DNA of 64,000 nucleotides from Heterobasidion occidentale (lineage: Eukaryota > Basidiomycota > Agaricomycetes > Russulales > Bondarzewiaceae), in the NCBI GenBank assembly GCA_039111635.1, contig JBCAQO010000012.1:868001-932000 (forward strand), written 5' to 3'. Below the pieces are notes generated by a model that worked only from the letters and a program-made list of their open reading frames with translations, did not search any database and was not told the origin of the DNA. Below are positions 10,551 to 22,339 of this stretch, in pieces; position 1 is the stretch's first letter; each line of letters opens with the position of its first letter. The position numbers and the translations under genes were made by a program.

Positions 10551-13500
10551 GGTGCCCGAAAAAAGCTCTCTGATCGAGAACGCGGGGGGAACTGGATCTC
10601 GCGCCAGGTGAGCGCGCATTGAAAACGTCCGAGTGCTTATGACTGTCTCCGTGCGTGCGTGTCTATCGGTAAAAAGATCAGCAGCAGGCAATGAATTTCG
10701 GACCGAGTACACACGGTGCCATCTCGGCGCTGGAAATACTCATTCGACATTCCAACAATGTGCTCGAAAAGGATTTTGCTTTTAGACTCGTCTTTGCTGA
10801 TGCGACCTTGAGCAAGGTATCTACGATAGACCAACGCCCAGCTCGACTTCAAGCGCGCTTGAGATTGTCCTTCCTCTCCGTCCTCCTCTCAATCTCCGCG
10901 GGGTCGGTTCTGAACTCGGCTGAATTGTGCGCCATCTTTCGTACCCCTTGGATCCTGCCCACCTCCGACCGGTGTCGCTCCGGGTCCTCGATCATCTCAG
11001 CCTCTCCCGGTGCGAAGACCGACCGGTCTCCGTCCCGTTTTCTCGACCTCGGCCCCTGGTCCCGTCGAACACCTGAGGGTGTCGGGACATGCTCGCGCAG
11101 AAGGAGTATTCTCGAATATATTCTCGAGGCTTCTCCTTGTCATCTTGACAGCCCTTGCTACACGGAACGAGAAGGGCAGAAGGCATCTACTAACGCGGGC
11201 ACTTCGGGAATGGAGGTGCAAAGATAGCCCGGAAAAACCCCGGATGCTCTCACTGTGGGAGACGCAATCCCCGCGCCATCTGCTTGCTGCACCCTACTGC
11301 GCTACCGTATTCGACGTTTGATTGATACTGAGCCCACGCCTCCCTTTGCTACCGTGCTATGAAGCTCAGGCGTGTCATATGACACCCTTCTTCTGATCGC
11401 GCATGCGCTCCGCGACGACCATTGCCTGATGTGAGTGCCTACGGACATGGAGGTGGGGCGCGCTCGCTGATCTGGGGCCGCCTTTCTGTGGCGCTGCACC
11501 GCTCTGCTCTTGACAGCGATGTGATTCAATTGATGGATCGTTCATGCGCACGAGCTTTCTTCGCGTCTTCGGCGTACCATCTGTGATGGATGAGTCCTGA
11601 GGCCTGACTTCTTACCAATACCCCTGCTCGCTCGCCCCATCTCCCTCATGATCTCCGTGCAATCTGAAATTTACGCGCCCTTTCAGGTTTCCAGGCGCGT
11701 CATGGATGCGGGCCTGCAGCCGCTTGGTGGCGCCAGGTCCCACTCAGCACGCTAGAGTTCACGAGCCAGCCAACCGACAGTCCAAACCGCAGAGAGAGAC
11801 ATTGCCTGCGTGGACTTGGACAGTCTTTGCCACCAATTTCTGTCTTCCGGTCCGTTCTCTAGAATCTAGACCGTTCTCCTGCACGGCCCCAAACGCATCC
11901 TCCATGCTCCTGCTGTGACATCTCCTTGCTCACGGAGTGCACGCTCCACGCGATCGCGTTCACACGTCGTATTAGGTATATCGCACCGAACCCCGTCTTT
12001 CACGCATATAGCACATACTCCGAATCATCGTTCTGCTGGACATCGCTACGCATCTCGAAATATCCCTTTCGTTCAAGCGTGGCCACACCGGCCGCTAGCA
12101 GATCATCGATTGCCGGAGACCGGCCCCGATGTTTTTCCACGCACGTGATCGATTTTTGCCATCATGTGCTGTTGCGGGACGCGCCGGGCTAGGCCCATGC
12201 AGAGCACCCTTCCCCCGTGCGCTGTAATGGCTCGGCGACTTGTGGGGCATGGGCTGCGGAACGGAGCATCTTACGAATTTCTCGCTTTTGGTTGAATGCT
12301 ATCTTCTCTGCGGTCTCCGGCGCGCTCGCTCTGGGGTGTCGGCTTTCGCTGTAAGCTCCCGTTATCGAAGGCCGAAGACCTCGATATTCGGTCAATCGAG
12401 GGTCGCATGACGGCCCACGTAGTTCCAACTTCCATAGGGAGGGCGACAACCGGAACAACTCCCTGGCACAGCTAGACATCTCGATCAACCTTCGTGTCTG
12501 ATGCAACCTCGAACGTCACGTACTTACGGCTGTCCCATACTTGGGCATCCCACGCCGCCCTTGTCCGGCGTTAACGCCAACACTCCGCGTACCGCTCCGC
12601 ACCGAATGTGGCTGACGAGGGCCTACGGGCCTATTTGGATTTCTGATGCACACGGTTGACGGGCTGCCGTCAGAGTGCCACTGACGTCGACTTGCCGACG
12701 ACGCAGCATATCGCCTACACCCGCACCTCTCTAGGACGGATTTGTATAGATGATCCTGCTTTCGCTGTATCGTGGCTTCTCCTGATCAGAACCCTTGTAC
12801 TGTGTACGTCGGCGTCCTCGAGCTCCTGGGCGCTTCCGTCACCACGTACTGACTCGCGTATGCGAATTCAGACGCTCGTGTCTGGCGCGCGCACATCATG
12901 CAGATTACGCCTCGCGTATAGCACGTCCTCGAAGACTAATGGAAGCCTACGTCCTAGGGCCTATTCGCATCGACACGCAAATTGGGCTGGGTCGTATATG
13001 GACATATACAGCGCATACGCACTCACGCCCTCGGTAGCATGCAGTTGCATTCAATAGCGCGGGCCTGTTGGTCATGAATTCAGGGGGCCGCGCAAACCAT
13101 GGGACGTGCTCAGCTGCTGTTACTCATTGCAGATTCGGGACCAGAAAGTGCGTTCCAATTCAAAGGATCGATACGTCTGGCCACTCGATCTGGCATGGCT
13201 ATTTTGTTGTTGTACGACCGGGGCTCTCCTATATCCTTATGGGACTGCGGGGTTTCCAAGACGCATTTGGAAATGCTTGGGACCCGAGCATGGCATGACT
13301 TCCTTCGACAGACCGGACAATTCACAGCACCAGAGGACCGTAATCCACGGCGTATTTACAGATGAAGCTACCTATTGAGTCCCGTTGCTCCGTGGCGTCG
13401 ATCATGGCCCTTTCTCAGACTTTTCCGCTACTTCTCCCGATTCACAGGAACACACACCCCTCGTCGTCTTGCGCCGTCTATCGTCATTTCGTCATTGTGT

Positions 13501-15469
13501 CTCTGTCTTTGAAATTCCCTTCACAAATCTAGCTCTGATCAGGGACGATTGCAACATGGATTCGTCGACAACGCGACATCTCGCGGCCTGGCCGCGGCCG
13601 AGGTGGGTGGGTTTACGCCCTTTTTTGGTATATACGGGCCCTGCGGGCGCCAGGATGCGCAGAGGGCATCTGGAATTTGAATCGTGCGGATTTCACTTGG
13701 GCGCGACGAGGCGCGACGCAGGAGCTCGGTGCCGCGAAGGTTATTTGGCTGTGCGACCCACTCACAGGAACTATTGCGCCCATGTATATGCCACCCGCGT
13801 TTCTCTCATATGCACATACTTGGACGGCAGGCGCGCGCTCGCGCGATCGGCCCAGCTCTCAATGAATCTTTCAGCCTGCTTCAAATCCTGTGTAGAAGGT
13901 CCGGCGCCCCGCCGCACCAGTCCCCACCAGTCAGTCCCCTCCAGCCCCGTGTTGCCTCTTGTCTCACTTTCATCGACGTCGTCAAGCGCCCGCCTACCAC
14001 GGCCCGACGAGCGCGCCCGCATCAAATCAGATCAAATCCCATCGCTCTCGAGATCACCACTCAGGAGCATTCGAGAGGGTCTCTTGTATCAAGAGCACCT
14101 GCAGGGCCCTGCCCCTACTGCACTGTACCTCGCCTTGTACCATCGAGGTACGAGCCCGCGCGCGATGCTGGCCTGATCGAGATATATTTCTGCCACAGCG
14201 CCACAGTTTGATCGCAGACCTGGCTGCGTGGTGCAGTAGACGCACTGCGTCGTATGCCAAAAGTCTCAGATACGTGCGCGTACCTTGCACCCGGACGGAA
14301 CTCAGATACGGGCGGGACTCGTCCTCGAGTGGAGCCGAACAGCAAGGTGTATTAGTGGCGCGATGTGGCTATCAGCCGCGCCCGAACTCGACGCCCGGGA
14401 CCGGATGCGACTGGGTGTTCGCGTCGTTCGGCCGTCGTCCGATTCCCGACGAGCACGACGCACGACACCTTCACCCGCTCCGACTGCACGCGCGCATCCT
14501 ACCACGAAAATGCCGGCTTCCCCGACGCGCGCGGCGTCGAAGCCCTCTCCCAGAACCTCGCAAGCGCACGTTGCGCTCCATACCGTGCCGGCACACGCTG
14601 GCAGCTCTGCGATCGATCACGTACTGTACAGCTTCCCGACACCTGATCCTGACAGAGCTCGACGGTCGAGCTCGGTCGAGCCCCTGGATTCGCGGCTCCG
14701 ACACCTCCGCCCCTGCGCCTCCAAGTCCCTGTCGTCAGTCTGTCGTCCCGGTTCGGGTTCGAATCTCATAGGGTCTGTCCGTCTGCGTAGTGTCTGCGTC
14801 CGTGTCTCTGTGTCGCGTCGCCGCGGCGCCGAAACACGCAAGGGGCGCCGATCGACAAGCCCGCCGACTACAGGCCCCGCCGCCCCGTCCTTCCAGCACC
14901 GTTGGATAGTCGTTGGATCGTTGGATATGGCCCAGGCCGAACCCCGACATGCACGCGACCTCGGTCCCGACAACGACGGGCGGACGCACGCATTTCCAAA
15001 TCGCGTCCGGAGGAGCACCGCAGCGCCGCGCGTGGCGACAGCAGCACCAGCGACTCGCGCCGCCCGCGTCCGCGTCCGCGTCCAGCTGCGTCCTCGTCCA
15101 CCCGCGGCGCCGAGCGCGTCTCCGCCAGCCAGCCCGAACGAAGCCGGCGTGGGCACCCCGAACCCGAACCCGAGACCATGCCCGAACGTGCCCGAACGTG
15201 CCCGAGCGCTGCCCGAACCCGAGTTCTGCCCTTGCGAATCTTGACGATCCGCGCCCCTCGCCTCGTTCGTTCACACGCGCGGACGGGACGCGCATCGGCA
15301 CCACGGCGGGAGTCGCGATGCCGCGTGGTGTGGTTCCGCGCGAGCCGTAGCCGTCCCCCGTCTGATCGCGCGCGGCCGGTCCCGGGGCTCGAGACTAGCC
15401 TGAGCCTGCTTGAGCGTCGTCGGAGCCTCGGCCAGACCAGTGCCAGTGCAACAACTACTGTGCAACTCC

Positions 15470-15555
15470 GGTGCAGTGCAGTAGTGGTGCAGTGCCGTGC
15501 CAGTGCCGTGCCAGTGCCGTGCCGTGCCAGTGCCAGTGCCGATGCCAGTGCCGCC
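15470..15555. repeat. GTGCC/AGTGCC short tandem array
   Basis: The plus strand is a run of gtgcc and agtgcc units with small interruptions, about 85 bases long. Open frames through it encode Cys/Gln or Ala/Val repeats on all readings and are not taken as genes. Confidence 0.8.
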
Positions 15556-16269
15556 GCTCGCCTTCGCAGATACGCGAGATCCCGATCCCAGATCCCGTTC
15601 CGAGATCCCCATGCGCGAAGGCCAAGCCGAGCGCGTACGCGAGGCTACCAGGAGTCTACTAGGCTCCTACGCGAGGGCACCGGCTGGTCAGCTAGTACAG
15701 CATGACAGTCAGTGGCCGCCCTCCCCGCAGCGCGAGCCCTGACCCACACACGCACGGCCTTCCGACCCGCGTGCGGCTCGCCTCCCGCCCCGGCTCTCGC
15801 GAAGCCCGACTCGCGCGTCTTTCACAGAGATCGACGAACTGGCCTGACGATCGCCGTCGCCGTCGCAGTCGCGCACGCGCACACGCACGCGCACGGGGCG
15901 GTGCTGGCTGACCTGCTCGGTGGTCGTCGCGCGCTTACGTACGCACGAGCCCTTACCGGCGGGAGAAGCACGAGGCTCGACGGTTTCACATCCGATCGCG
16001 ATTCCCGCCGTCGGCGCGCGGCGGCGAGCCGCGTCCTCGCCCGGCCACTGCCCAGCCCCACTTTCACGCAAGGTCTAACGGGTTTGGCGAGGGCCGATGG
16101 GCGCGATGGGCGACGATGGGCGGCGCGGGCGGGCGGGTCGGACGAGGTCGGACGGGGTAGGTAGGAGCTGGATGAGGGGGAGCTGGACGAGGATGCGCAC
16201 CGTACGTGCACGAACGGATGGAGACAGGGAATGCCTGAGAGCTGCTCGTGTGTGAAGATTGATTGAAGA

Positions 16270-16500
16270 GAGCGGGACGGGAGGAGCAGGGCGGAACAGA
16301 GCGATAGAGCGGAACGTGAGAATAGAACAGAACGGTGAAAACGAAACGGAACAGGGACCAGAGCGATAGAATGGGTTAGAAAATAGAACGGAACATAGAA
16401 AACAGAACGGAACATAGAAAACAGAAACGGAACAGTAAGACAAGACGGAACATAAAAACAGAACGGAACAGGAAGAAATAGAACGGAACAAAAATATGGG
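16270..16500. repeat. GGAACA-type minisatellite
   Basis: About 230 bases made of irregular copies of cagaacggaaca with atagaaaa spacers. The plus strand is strongly purine-rich. On the minus strand it reads as Phe/Ser/Leu/Val repeats, which explains the long but meaningless open frames there. Confidence 0.8.
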
Positions 16501-17102
16501 ACGGAACAGGGGATCGACGAGCAACAGAGAAGAACGACGAGACAGGGCAGGCGGTGGGACGCTGAGACGCCGAGATGCTGAGAGGTCGAACGGCGCACTG
16601 TGGGCGTACGGGCTCCTCGGCAATGCATGGCGTCGCATCGAGTATCGACCGCCTGCGCGCGCGCGATGGGAGAGGGAGAGAGGGAGGGAGGCCTGCGGGC
16701 CTCGCCGGGGGACGGGGGCTCGGGGCCACGGCTGGCTAGGGGGGAGTGGGCGGGTCGCGGGGGAAAGGGAGAAGGGAAGAGGAAAGGGGCATGGACGCGT
16801 ACGCGCACGCACCTCCCTGCGGGGGACTAGAGTGTGCGTGCGTGATGGGCGCGGGCGACGGGGGTGTCAGATAGGCGTAGGGCGCGTGTCCGCCGCGCAC
16901 AGAAGGGCGCAGAACAGAACAGAACAAAAGAAGGTCGCGCGGGGACATGGCAGACGACACGCGCTGGACATGGGCGGCGCGGGTCTTGGAGGCGCGCGAG
17001 GGGCGGGGAAAGGTGGGGAGGGAGGCGGGTGGGGGGATCGCGATCAGATCTGTGGGCGGCGGTGAGTACTGGGCTTGACAGAGGGTGGCAGGTGGCAGGT
17101 GG

Positions 17103-17141
17103 TGGATGGATGGATGGATGGATGGATGGACGGACGGACGG
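17103..17141. repeat. GGAT/GGAC tetranucleotide array
   Basis: Tandem ggat units pass into ggac units. The array is about 570 bases upstream of the F-box gene start. Confidence 0.85.
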
Positions 17142-17711
17142 CGGGGGCGGAGATCAGGATCAGGGATCAGAGATAAGCTGGGTGGGCACGGACGCACTGT
17201 ATGCGTGCGTGTGTGAGAGAGAGCCAGGTGGGGCCGGGTTGCTGAAGCGCTGATGGATGGATGGAGCGGGGTGATTGGACGGACGAAGGTGGGTGGACTT
17301 GGGGGAGGGAGAGGGTGGGGACGGTGGATGGGTGCGGGGAGGGTGGAGTGCTTACGCTGCCGGCGGAGAGGGTGGACGCTGAAGGGGGGCAGATCAGATG
17401 GGTGACGGGATTGACAGGTGCGAAGGGGGGCGACAGGACGGGATGGAAGCCAGTAGCGTGGTGGGCAGGGCACGGTCGGGCGATGGACGAGGAGTGTTTT
17501 CGGATGATGCGAGGTGGATGGACGGCGTGGACGGATCTTGGGGGACCCGACAGGCTGGACGATCGCGCGAGGGGAGCACCGACCGACACGGAGGCCGAGA
17601 GCGCGGCGCCCCCGTGCGACTGCCCGGGCGAGCGAGCAGCCCCCGCCGCAAGACTACTTAACACCCCCATGCCCGTCCCTCGTCCGCCCCCACCACCACA
17701 ACCAGCACACC

Positions 17712-19582
17712 ATGGCATGCGCATATACCCACCGCATCCCGCCCGAGCTCCATCTCCTCGTCCAGGACAACCTCGACCGCCCCGCACTCGCCGCACTCGC
17801 ACGCACCTCAAAGGCCCTCCGCGCCCTCTGCGTCCCCGCACTCTTCCGCGTATGTCATTCCTCTCGTCTCCTCGCCTGCGTCCGCTCACACACACACCCC
17901 TGCACGCCTAGACCGTGTCCCTCCCGTCCCTCGACGCCCTCCTCGCCTTCCTCGCCCACGTGCCCCCCGCCTACCGCACCCACATCCGCGCCCTCGACCT
18001 CTCCACGCGCGCGCACGGCGCCCCCTCCCCCCTCCCCCCCTCCTCCGAGTCCGACGCGCTCACCCCGCGCACGGACGCCCTCGCCGCCCTCCTCGCCTCC
18101 ACCCCGCGCCTCGAGCGCCTCGCCCTCCGCCTCGAGCGCGGCCTCGCGCCCCACATCCTCCCCTCCTTCGCCGCCCTCCCGCGCCTCGCACACCTCGACA
18201 TCGCCAGCCTCGACGACGAGGCCGACGTCCCCCTGTCCGTCTCCCCCCCTCTCTCCCCCTTCCCGTGCTCTCCCCGCTGACCCCCATGGTAATACAGGAG
18301 CGAGCGCCTCGTCGTCGCCATCGCAAAGTCCCTCCCGTCGCTCACCCACCTCTCCCTCACCCGCATCACCCGCTCCCTCGCCGCCGCACCCGACCTCCTC
18401 TGCCCGCCCTCGCCCCTCCCCCCCTTCGCGCTCCCCGCGTACCCCGACCTCCCGCTCGTCGCCAACGACCTCCCCCTCTCCCCAACCGACGCGGACGACC
18501 TCGCCCTTCCCGCGCTGCTCGCCCTCCCCCTGCACCACCTCGCCATCCTCGACACCCACCTCGGCCACCCCGCCTGGGCAGCCGCCCCCGGCATCCCCGG
18601 CCCTTCCGCCCCCTCCGCCGCCCACGGAGCGCCCGCGTCCTCCTCCTCCTCCTCCTCGACTGCCGCGCAACGCACCCTCACCTCGCTCGACATCGGCGCC
18701 CACCCGGACCTCCCGCCCGCACACAACCAGGCGCTCGCAGCTGCCCTCCTCTTCCGCCGCCGCGGCCCCGTCTCCCCGTCCCCGTCCCCGTCCTCGCCCG
18801 CCTCCGCCTCCGCCTCGCCATGGCCCGCCCTGCGCACCCTGCGCCTCCACGCGGGCCTCCCCTCCCCCCCTGACGCCCTCGCCCTCGCCCCCGCCTCCTC
18901 CTTCGACGCAGACCACGCGCACCCCCACCCGCGCCTCCCCTCGCTCTCCGCGCTCCGCCTCTCCGCGCTCGTCCCGCCCAGCGCGCTCGCGCCGACCCTG
19001 CACGCGCTCGGCGCAGCCCGCGCGCCGCTGAGGGCGCTCGAGGCGTGCGTGCTGCGCGAGGACGCGGGGGAGGCGTGTGGGGCGCTTGGGGAGTGGGTAA
19101 GGGAGCGGGAGGGGGCGCTGGGCCGGGCGGGGGCGGACGGGGGCGGGGACGGGGGCGGGGAGGGGCGGGATGTAGATGAGGACGAGGACGAGGTTGGGGA
19201 TGGGAGCGGGGATGGGGGGATGGATGGGGTGGATGGTGAGGATGAGGATGCGAGGGATGAAGGGGATGAGGGGGCGGCGCGGTGGTTGCCCCGCTTGCGC
19301 ACTGTGCGCGTGCGCGTCGTCGTGGCCGTCGAGGGCGACGTCGAGGTGGCGAACACGGACGCGGACGCGGAGATGGACGCGGAGGCGATGGAGGCGGTGC
19401 GCGCGCTGCTGGCGTGCTGCGCGGATGCGGGGATCGAGGTGCGCGTGGAGGGCGTGGGCGTGGGCGTGGGCGTGGGCGCTGGTGTTAGTGCGGGCGGTAG
19501 CGATGTGCCGGCGAAGGAGGCGGGAGAGGCGGGAGAGGCGGCGCGCGAGAGCGGGGGCGGGGAGAAGGGGTGCGTGCCGTGA
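17712..19582 (+). CDS. F-box protein with LRR-like body
   Basis: Three exons (17712-17849, 17912-18234, 18298-19582) give exactly 582 codons (581 residues). The N-terminus has the F-box pattern: HRIPPELHLLVQDNL, then LAALARTSKALRALCVPALFR up to about residue 46. F-box proteins bind Skp1 and recruit substrates to SCF ubiquitin ligases. The following Leu-rich segments (RLERLALRLE, RLAHLDIA, LTHLSLTRI, LRTLRLHAG) look like irregular leucine-rich repeats, probably the substrate-binding part. A poly-Ser run and an acidic Gly/Asp stretch (about residues 400-460) interrupt it. Third codon positions are almost all G or C; coding-strand composition flips from C-rich to G-rich near 19.03 kb. That opens very long antisense frames, which are artefacts. 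The target is unknown. Confidence 0.85.
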
Positions 19583-21050
19583 GCGGTTTCTTGCCCTTGG
19601 CGACGCGAGCACGTACTTATACCCCGACGTCGTGCGCGGCCCTGGCCCCTGGACCGCGACGTGTGCTTGCCCCGCGACCCACGCCCCTCTGCGACCCTGC
19701 GATGCCTCACCTCCGACCTCCATATGTCTATCTACAGCCGACGCCCATTCGTACCGCCCGTCCGAATTTCGACTCTCGTCCTTCGACCCTTGTCCCTCGA
19801 CCGACCTTTGGCTCTCGGCCCCTCGTCCATCCCCGGATGCACGCAGAGCCCGCGTGTCCATGGGGCACTGTAGGCAGCCTCGTCCCGTCCTCGTCCCGTC
19901 CCCGTCCTCGTCCCATCCTCCTCCCGTTGTTTTTTCTTCTCCTTTTGGATTTTTTCTTTCTTTTTTTTCGCTTGCTCGCGGCCGCCTCCCTGATGTGGAT
20001 GCTACGACGTAAATACGCCATGATACGGCATAACGAGACGTGACGTGACGCGACACGACACGACGCGACGGGGCCTCTTTCTTCGATCGAATCGTGCCAT
20101 GATATACCCTGCCCTTATACCCATACCCACCGCGCTCCGTACTCATCCGCTTGCGCTTGCTTGCTCGCTCGGGATCGACAACGGATCGGGACGGACTGCG
20201 CGTCTTGCTTATTACACTTACTATACGCAATGCTCGAACTTTCGTTTACTTCTGTTTGGTGATCTGTCCACGAACGCGCTAATCCTCCCCTGGTTGAAAT
20301 GTCCGCCTTGCGAGCCGCGACATGCTGTCAACCTCCTCAACAATACTTGCCTGATTTCGTTAGGTTCTTGCTTTTTGTCCGACAATGTCTTACCTGCTCC
20401 ACCGATCGCAGACCTTCCAACACATGATCACCCGCCAATTGCTCGTATCCCACCTCACCATGTTATAAGACATGTATCGTGTCGCCCTTTCCGCCTGCCC
20501 CCGCCCCCGTGAGGCTGACCCCACTCCCGTGCTGCCACACTCCCAGAAACAGGAGCCGCGTCATGTACGCGCGACGCTGCTCATGACGGACCGCTCGATG
20601 AATGTCACGACGCCCACCGTTGCTAGCGTCGAGGCCAGCCGGCCAGCGAGCGCGCGACATGCATCGACACGGCGCACGCGACCCACCTCGGAGCGAAGAG
20701 GCAGCTCGGGCACGAGCATGTAGCGCACACGTCGGCTGGCCTCTCTGCTGCCATTCGCTTGAGCTCAGGTGCGGGCGTGAGCTTCGCCTGCGCTGCGTCG
20801 GCAATTCACATGCTCGAGCGTCTCTTGGGTGCTGGTTTTCTGCGTCCGGGACAGTAACATCAACTCCACGCACCGATCCCTCTATTGGGTTTGCTGGGTA
20901 CTGGGTGCTGGGTGCTTGGTCGTCGCATCGGCTCGGACGCGTGCGCGGGTGTCTTTTCCGTGGCTACACTGGGTCCGGGGTCAACTCGTATCGTCGCAGT
21001 GCGCGCGACTCGGAGCGCGCACCGTTCCCGTCGGTTCTAGGGCGCATCAG
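19583..21050. other. Spacer with low-complexity sequence
   Basis: This stretch holds cgtcc/cgtcct-rich sequence near 19.88-19.93 kb and a gacac/gacgc-rich patch near 20.04-20.07 kb. I see no supported gene. Confidence 0.5.
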
Positions 21051-21765
21051 CACGCCGCGCGAGAAGCAGAACTGGGTCAACCGCTGGGGGTGGAACGGGA
21101 AGAAGCACGAGGCGGAGACGCTGGCAGTGGCTCTCGGAGGTCCCAGCCAACGCCGGTGCGTACGTTCTCCCTTTTCCTAGCTTCTAGCTTCTCTACCCGC
21201 AGCACCTGCATTGACCGGTTTCTAACTGGCCGCCTTTCCTCTGACAGCCGCCGACCATGACCTTTCAAAAGAGGCCCACGACACGTGCAAGGCGCGGGTG
21301 GCCAAGAACGAGCGCCAGCGGCTGCAGAATGCTGCCCGTGCATTGGCAGGACACAAGCAGCTGGAGAACAAACACGCAGATGGTCACAGGCCAGCTTTGC
21401 TCCAACATGGAGGGGTCTGACCTCTCGCGGTGCAACGTGAGCTCTTGACCTCAGAAGACTTTGACCTCGTGGTCATCCGCGATCTAGACATCCAGCTCCA
21501 GGACTACAAGCACAAGTAGGAGCAAGCCAAGACCGAGCTCCGGAGCCTCAAAGGTGCGCTCTCGTCCTCGATACGATTGTCGGCTGGAACAGATGCCCTT
21601 GCAGGATGGTGGCATCCCCGGCATCTGCGCTCTGGCTGCTCAACGCGCTGCGTGACGCCTGGACAAACCTCGAGATGTTACTGTGTTGCAAGTTGTTTGC
21701 TCGTCGCTCATGTCTTTGCAGCCCTATTTCGAGGTGCAGACCGAGGAGAACTTGGGTTAACATAG
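21051..21765 (+). pseudogene. Decayed coiled-coil gene, possibly Spa2-like
   Basis: A chain of coding-looking segments with splice-like junctions runs from KQNWVNRWGWNGKKHEAET, through KARVAKNERQRLQNAARAL, to ELLTSEDFDLVVIRDLDIQL and EQAKTELRSLK. The second exon has two in-frame stops, TGA at 21418-21420 and TAG at 21517-21519; the latter sits where a Tyr codon would restore a coiled coil. Start, flanking exons and C-terminus are missing. The stretch around DFDLVVIRDLD reminds me of basidiomycete Spa2-type polarity proteins, but that is from memory and unverified. I read it as a fragmentary copy of a gene present elsewhere. Confidence 0.45.
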
Positions 21766-21895
21766 ATAAAATACCATTGAATGTAATTCACAAAGAGAAT
21801 TTAGCACGAGAAATAATCATCCTGATGCTTCCCGATATTGTGTCTGTTCACAACGCCGGAGCAAAGCTCCGGTGTGTCTTGTTTATGTATTACCC

Positions 21896-21983
21896 GTGTC
21901 TCTGTCTCTGTCTCTGTCACTGTCTCTGTCACTGTCTCGTTTCTGTGGATGTGGATGTGGATGTGGATGTGGATGTGGATGTA
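21896..21983. repeat. CTGTCT and GTGGAT microsatellites
   Basis: A tgtctc/tgtcac array is followed directly by about five gtggat hexamers. A gtgtgtgt-rich tract follows near 22035-22060. Confidence 0.9.
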
Positions 21984-22339
21984 TTGTGTTGTACATGACG
22001 ATAGCAAAGCAACGGATTGTGTTCTCGTTTTTGTGTGTGTGTGCATGTGTGTGTGTGTGTACGTTTTTAAATACTTTTTTGTCGGGTTTCGAGCTCGTGA
22101 GCGAGTTCGCCGACTTTGCGAGCCCAAGACAATTCAGTGTGCATGCCCGTGCACGCCCACCGATCTTGAGCGACTTTGTCATATCAGCCTCGTAAGCCCA
22201 CGTACGTCCGAGGCGGGGAAATCAGCTGAAAGTGGCCCTCCTGGCCTCTCCTCATCATGCCCACAATCCATCACCGCCCGCCCACTCCCCCCCACCTCAA
22301 CCTCAACCTGAACCCCATCACTGTATCGCCATCCGGACC

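Larger units (their letters stand above)
8803..17711. other. Gene-poor 8.9 kb region
   Basis: I could not support any gene here. Many overlapping frames are open on both strands, especially in the GC-rich half after 13.6 kb, but they follow composition and lack motifs, plausible exon chains or starts. The region holds a GGT microsatellite, a degenerate direct duplication near 10.1 and 10.45 kb, a GTGCC-type array near 15.5 kb, a GGAACA-type minisatellite at 16.27-16.5 kb and a GGAT array at 17.1 kb. No transposase or reverse transcriptase motif was recognised. Confidence 0.5.

Noticed and set aside
14752..14772. ggttcgaatctc, resembling a tRNA T-arm (B box)
   Set aside because: No A box or acceptor-stem pairing fits at the proper distance upstream.
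14285..15304. Long overlapping frames on both strands in the GC-rich stretch
   Set aside because: Four or more frames are open at once, the products are Arg/Pro/Ala-rich without motifs, and no splice chain or start is favoured.
17855..20230. A 791-codon minus-strand open frame, and a second one of 579 codons at 17971-19710
   Set aside because: Both are antisense to a well-supported F-box gene, consist of Gly/Arg/Glu or Ser/Ala/Arg runs, and arise from extreme third-position GC. Neither has a motif.
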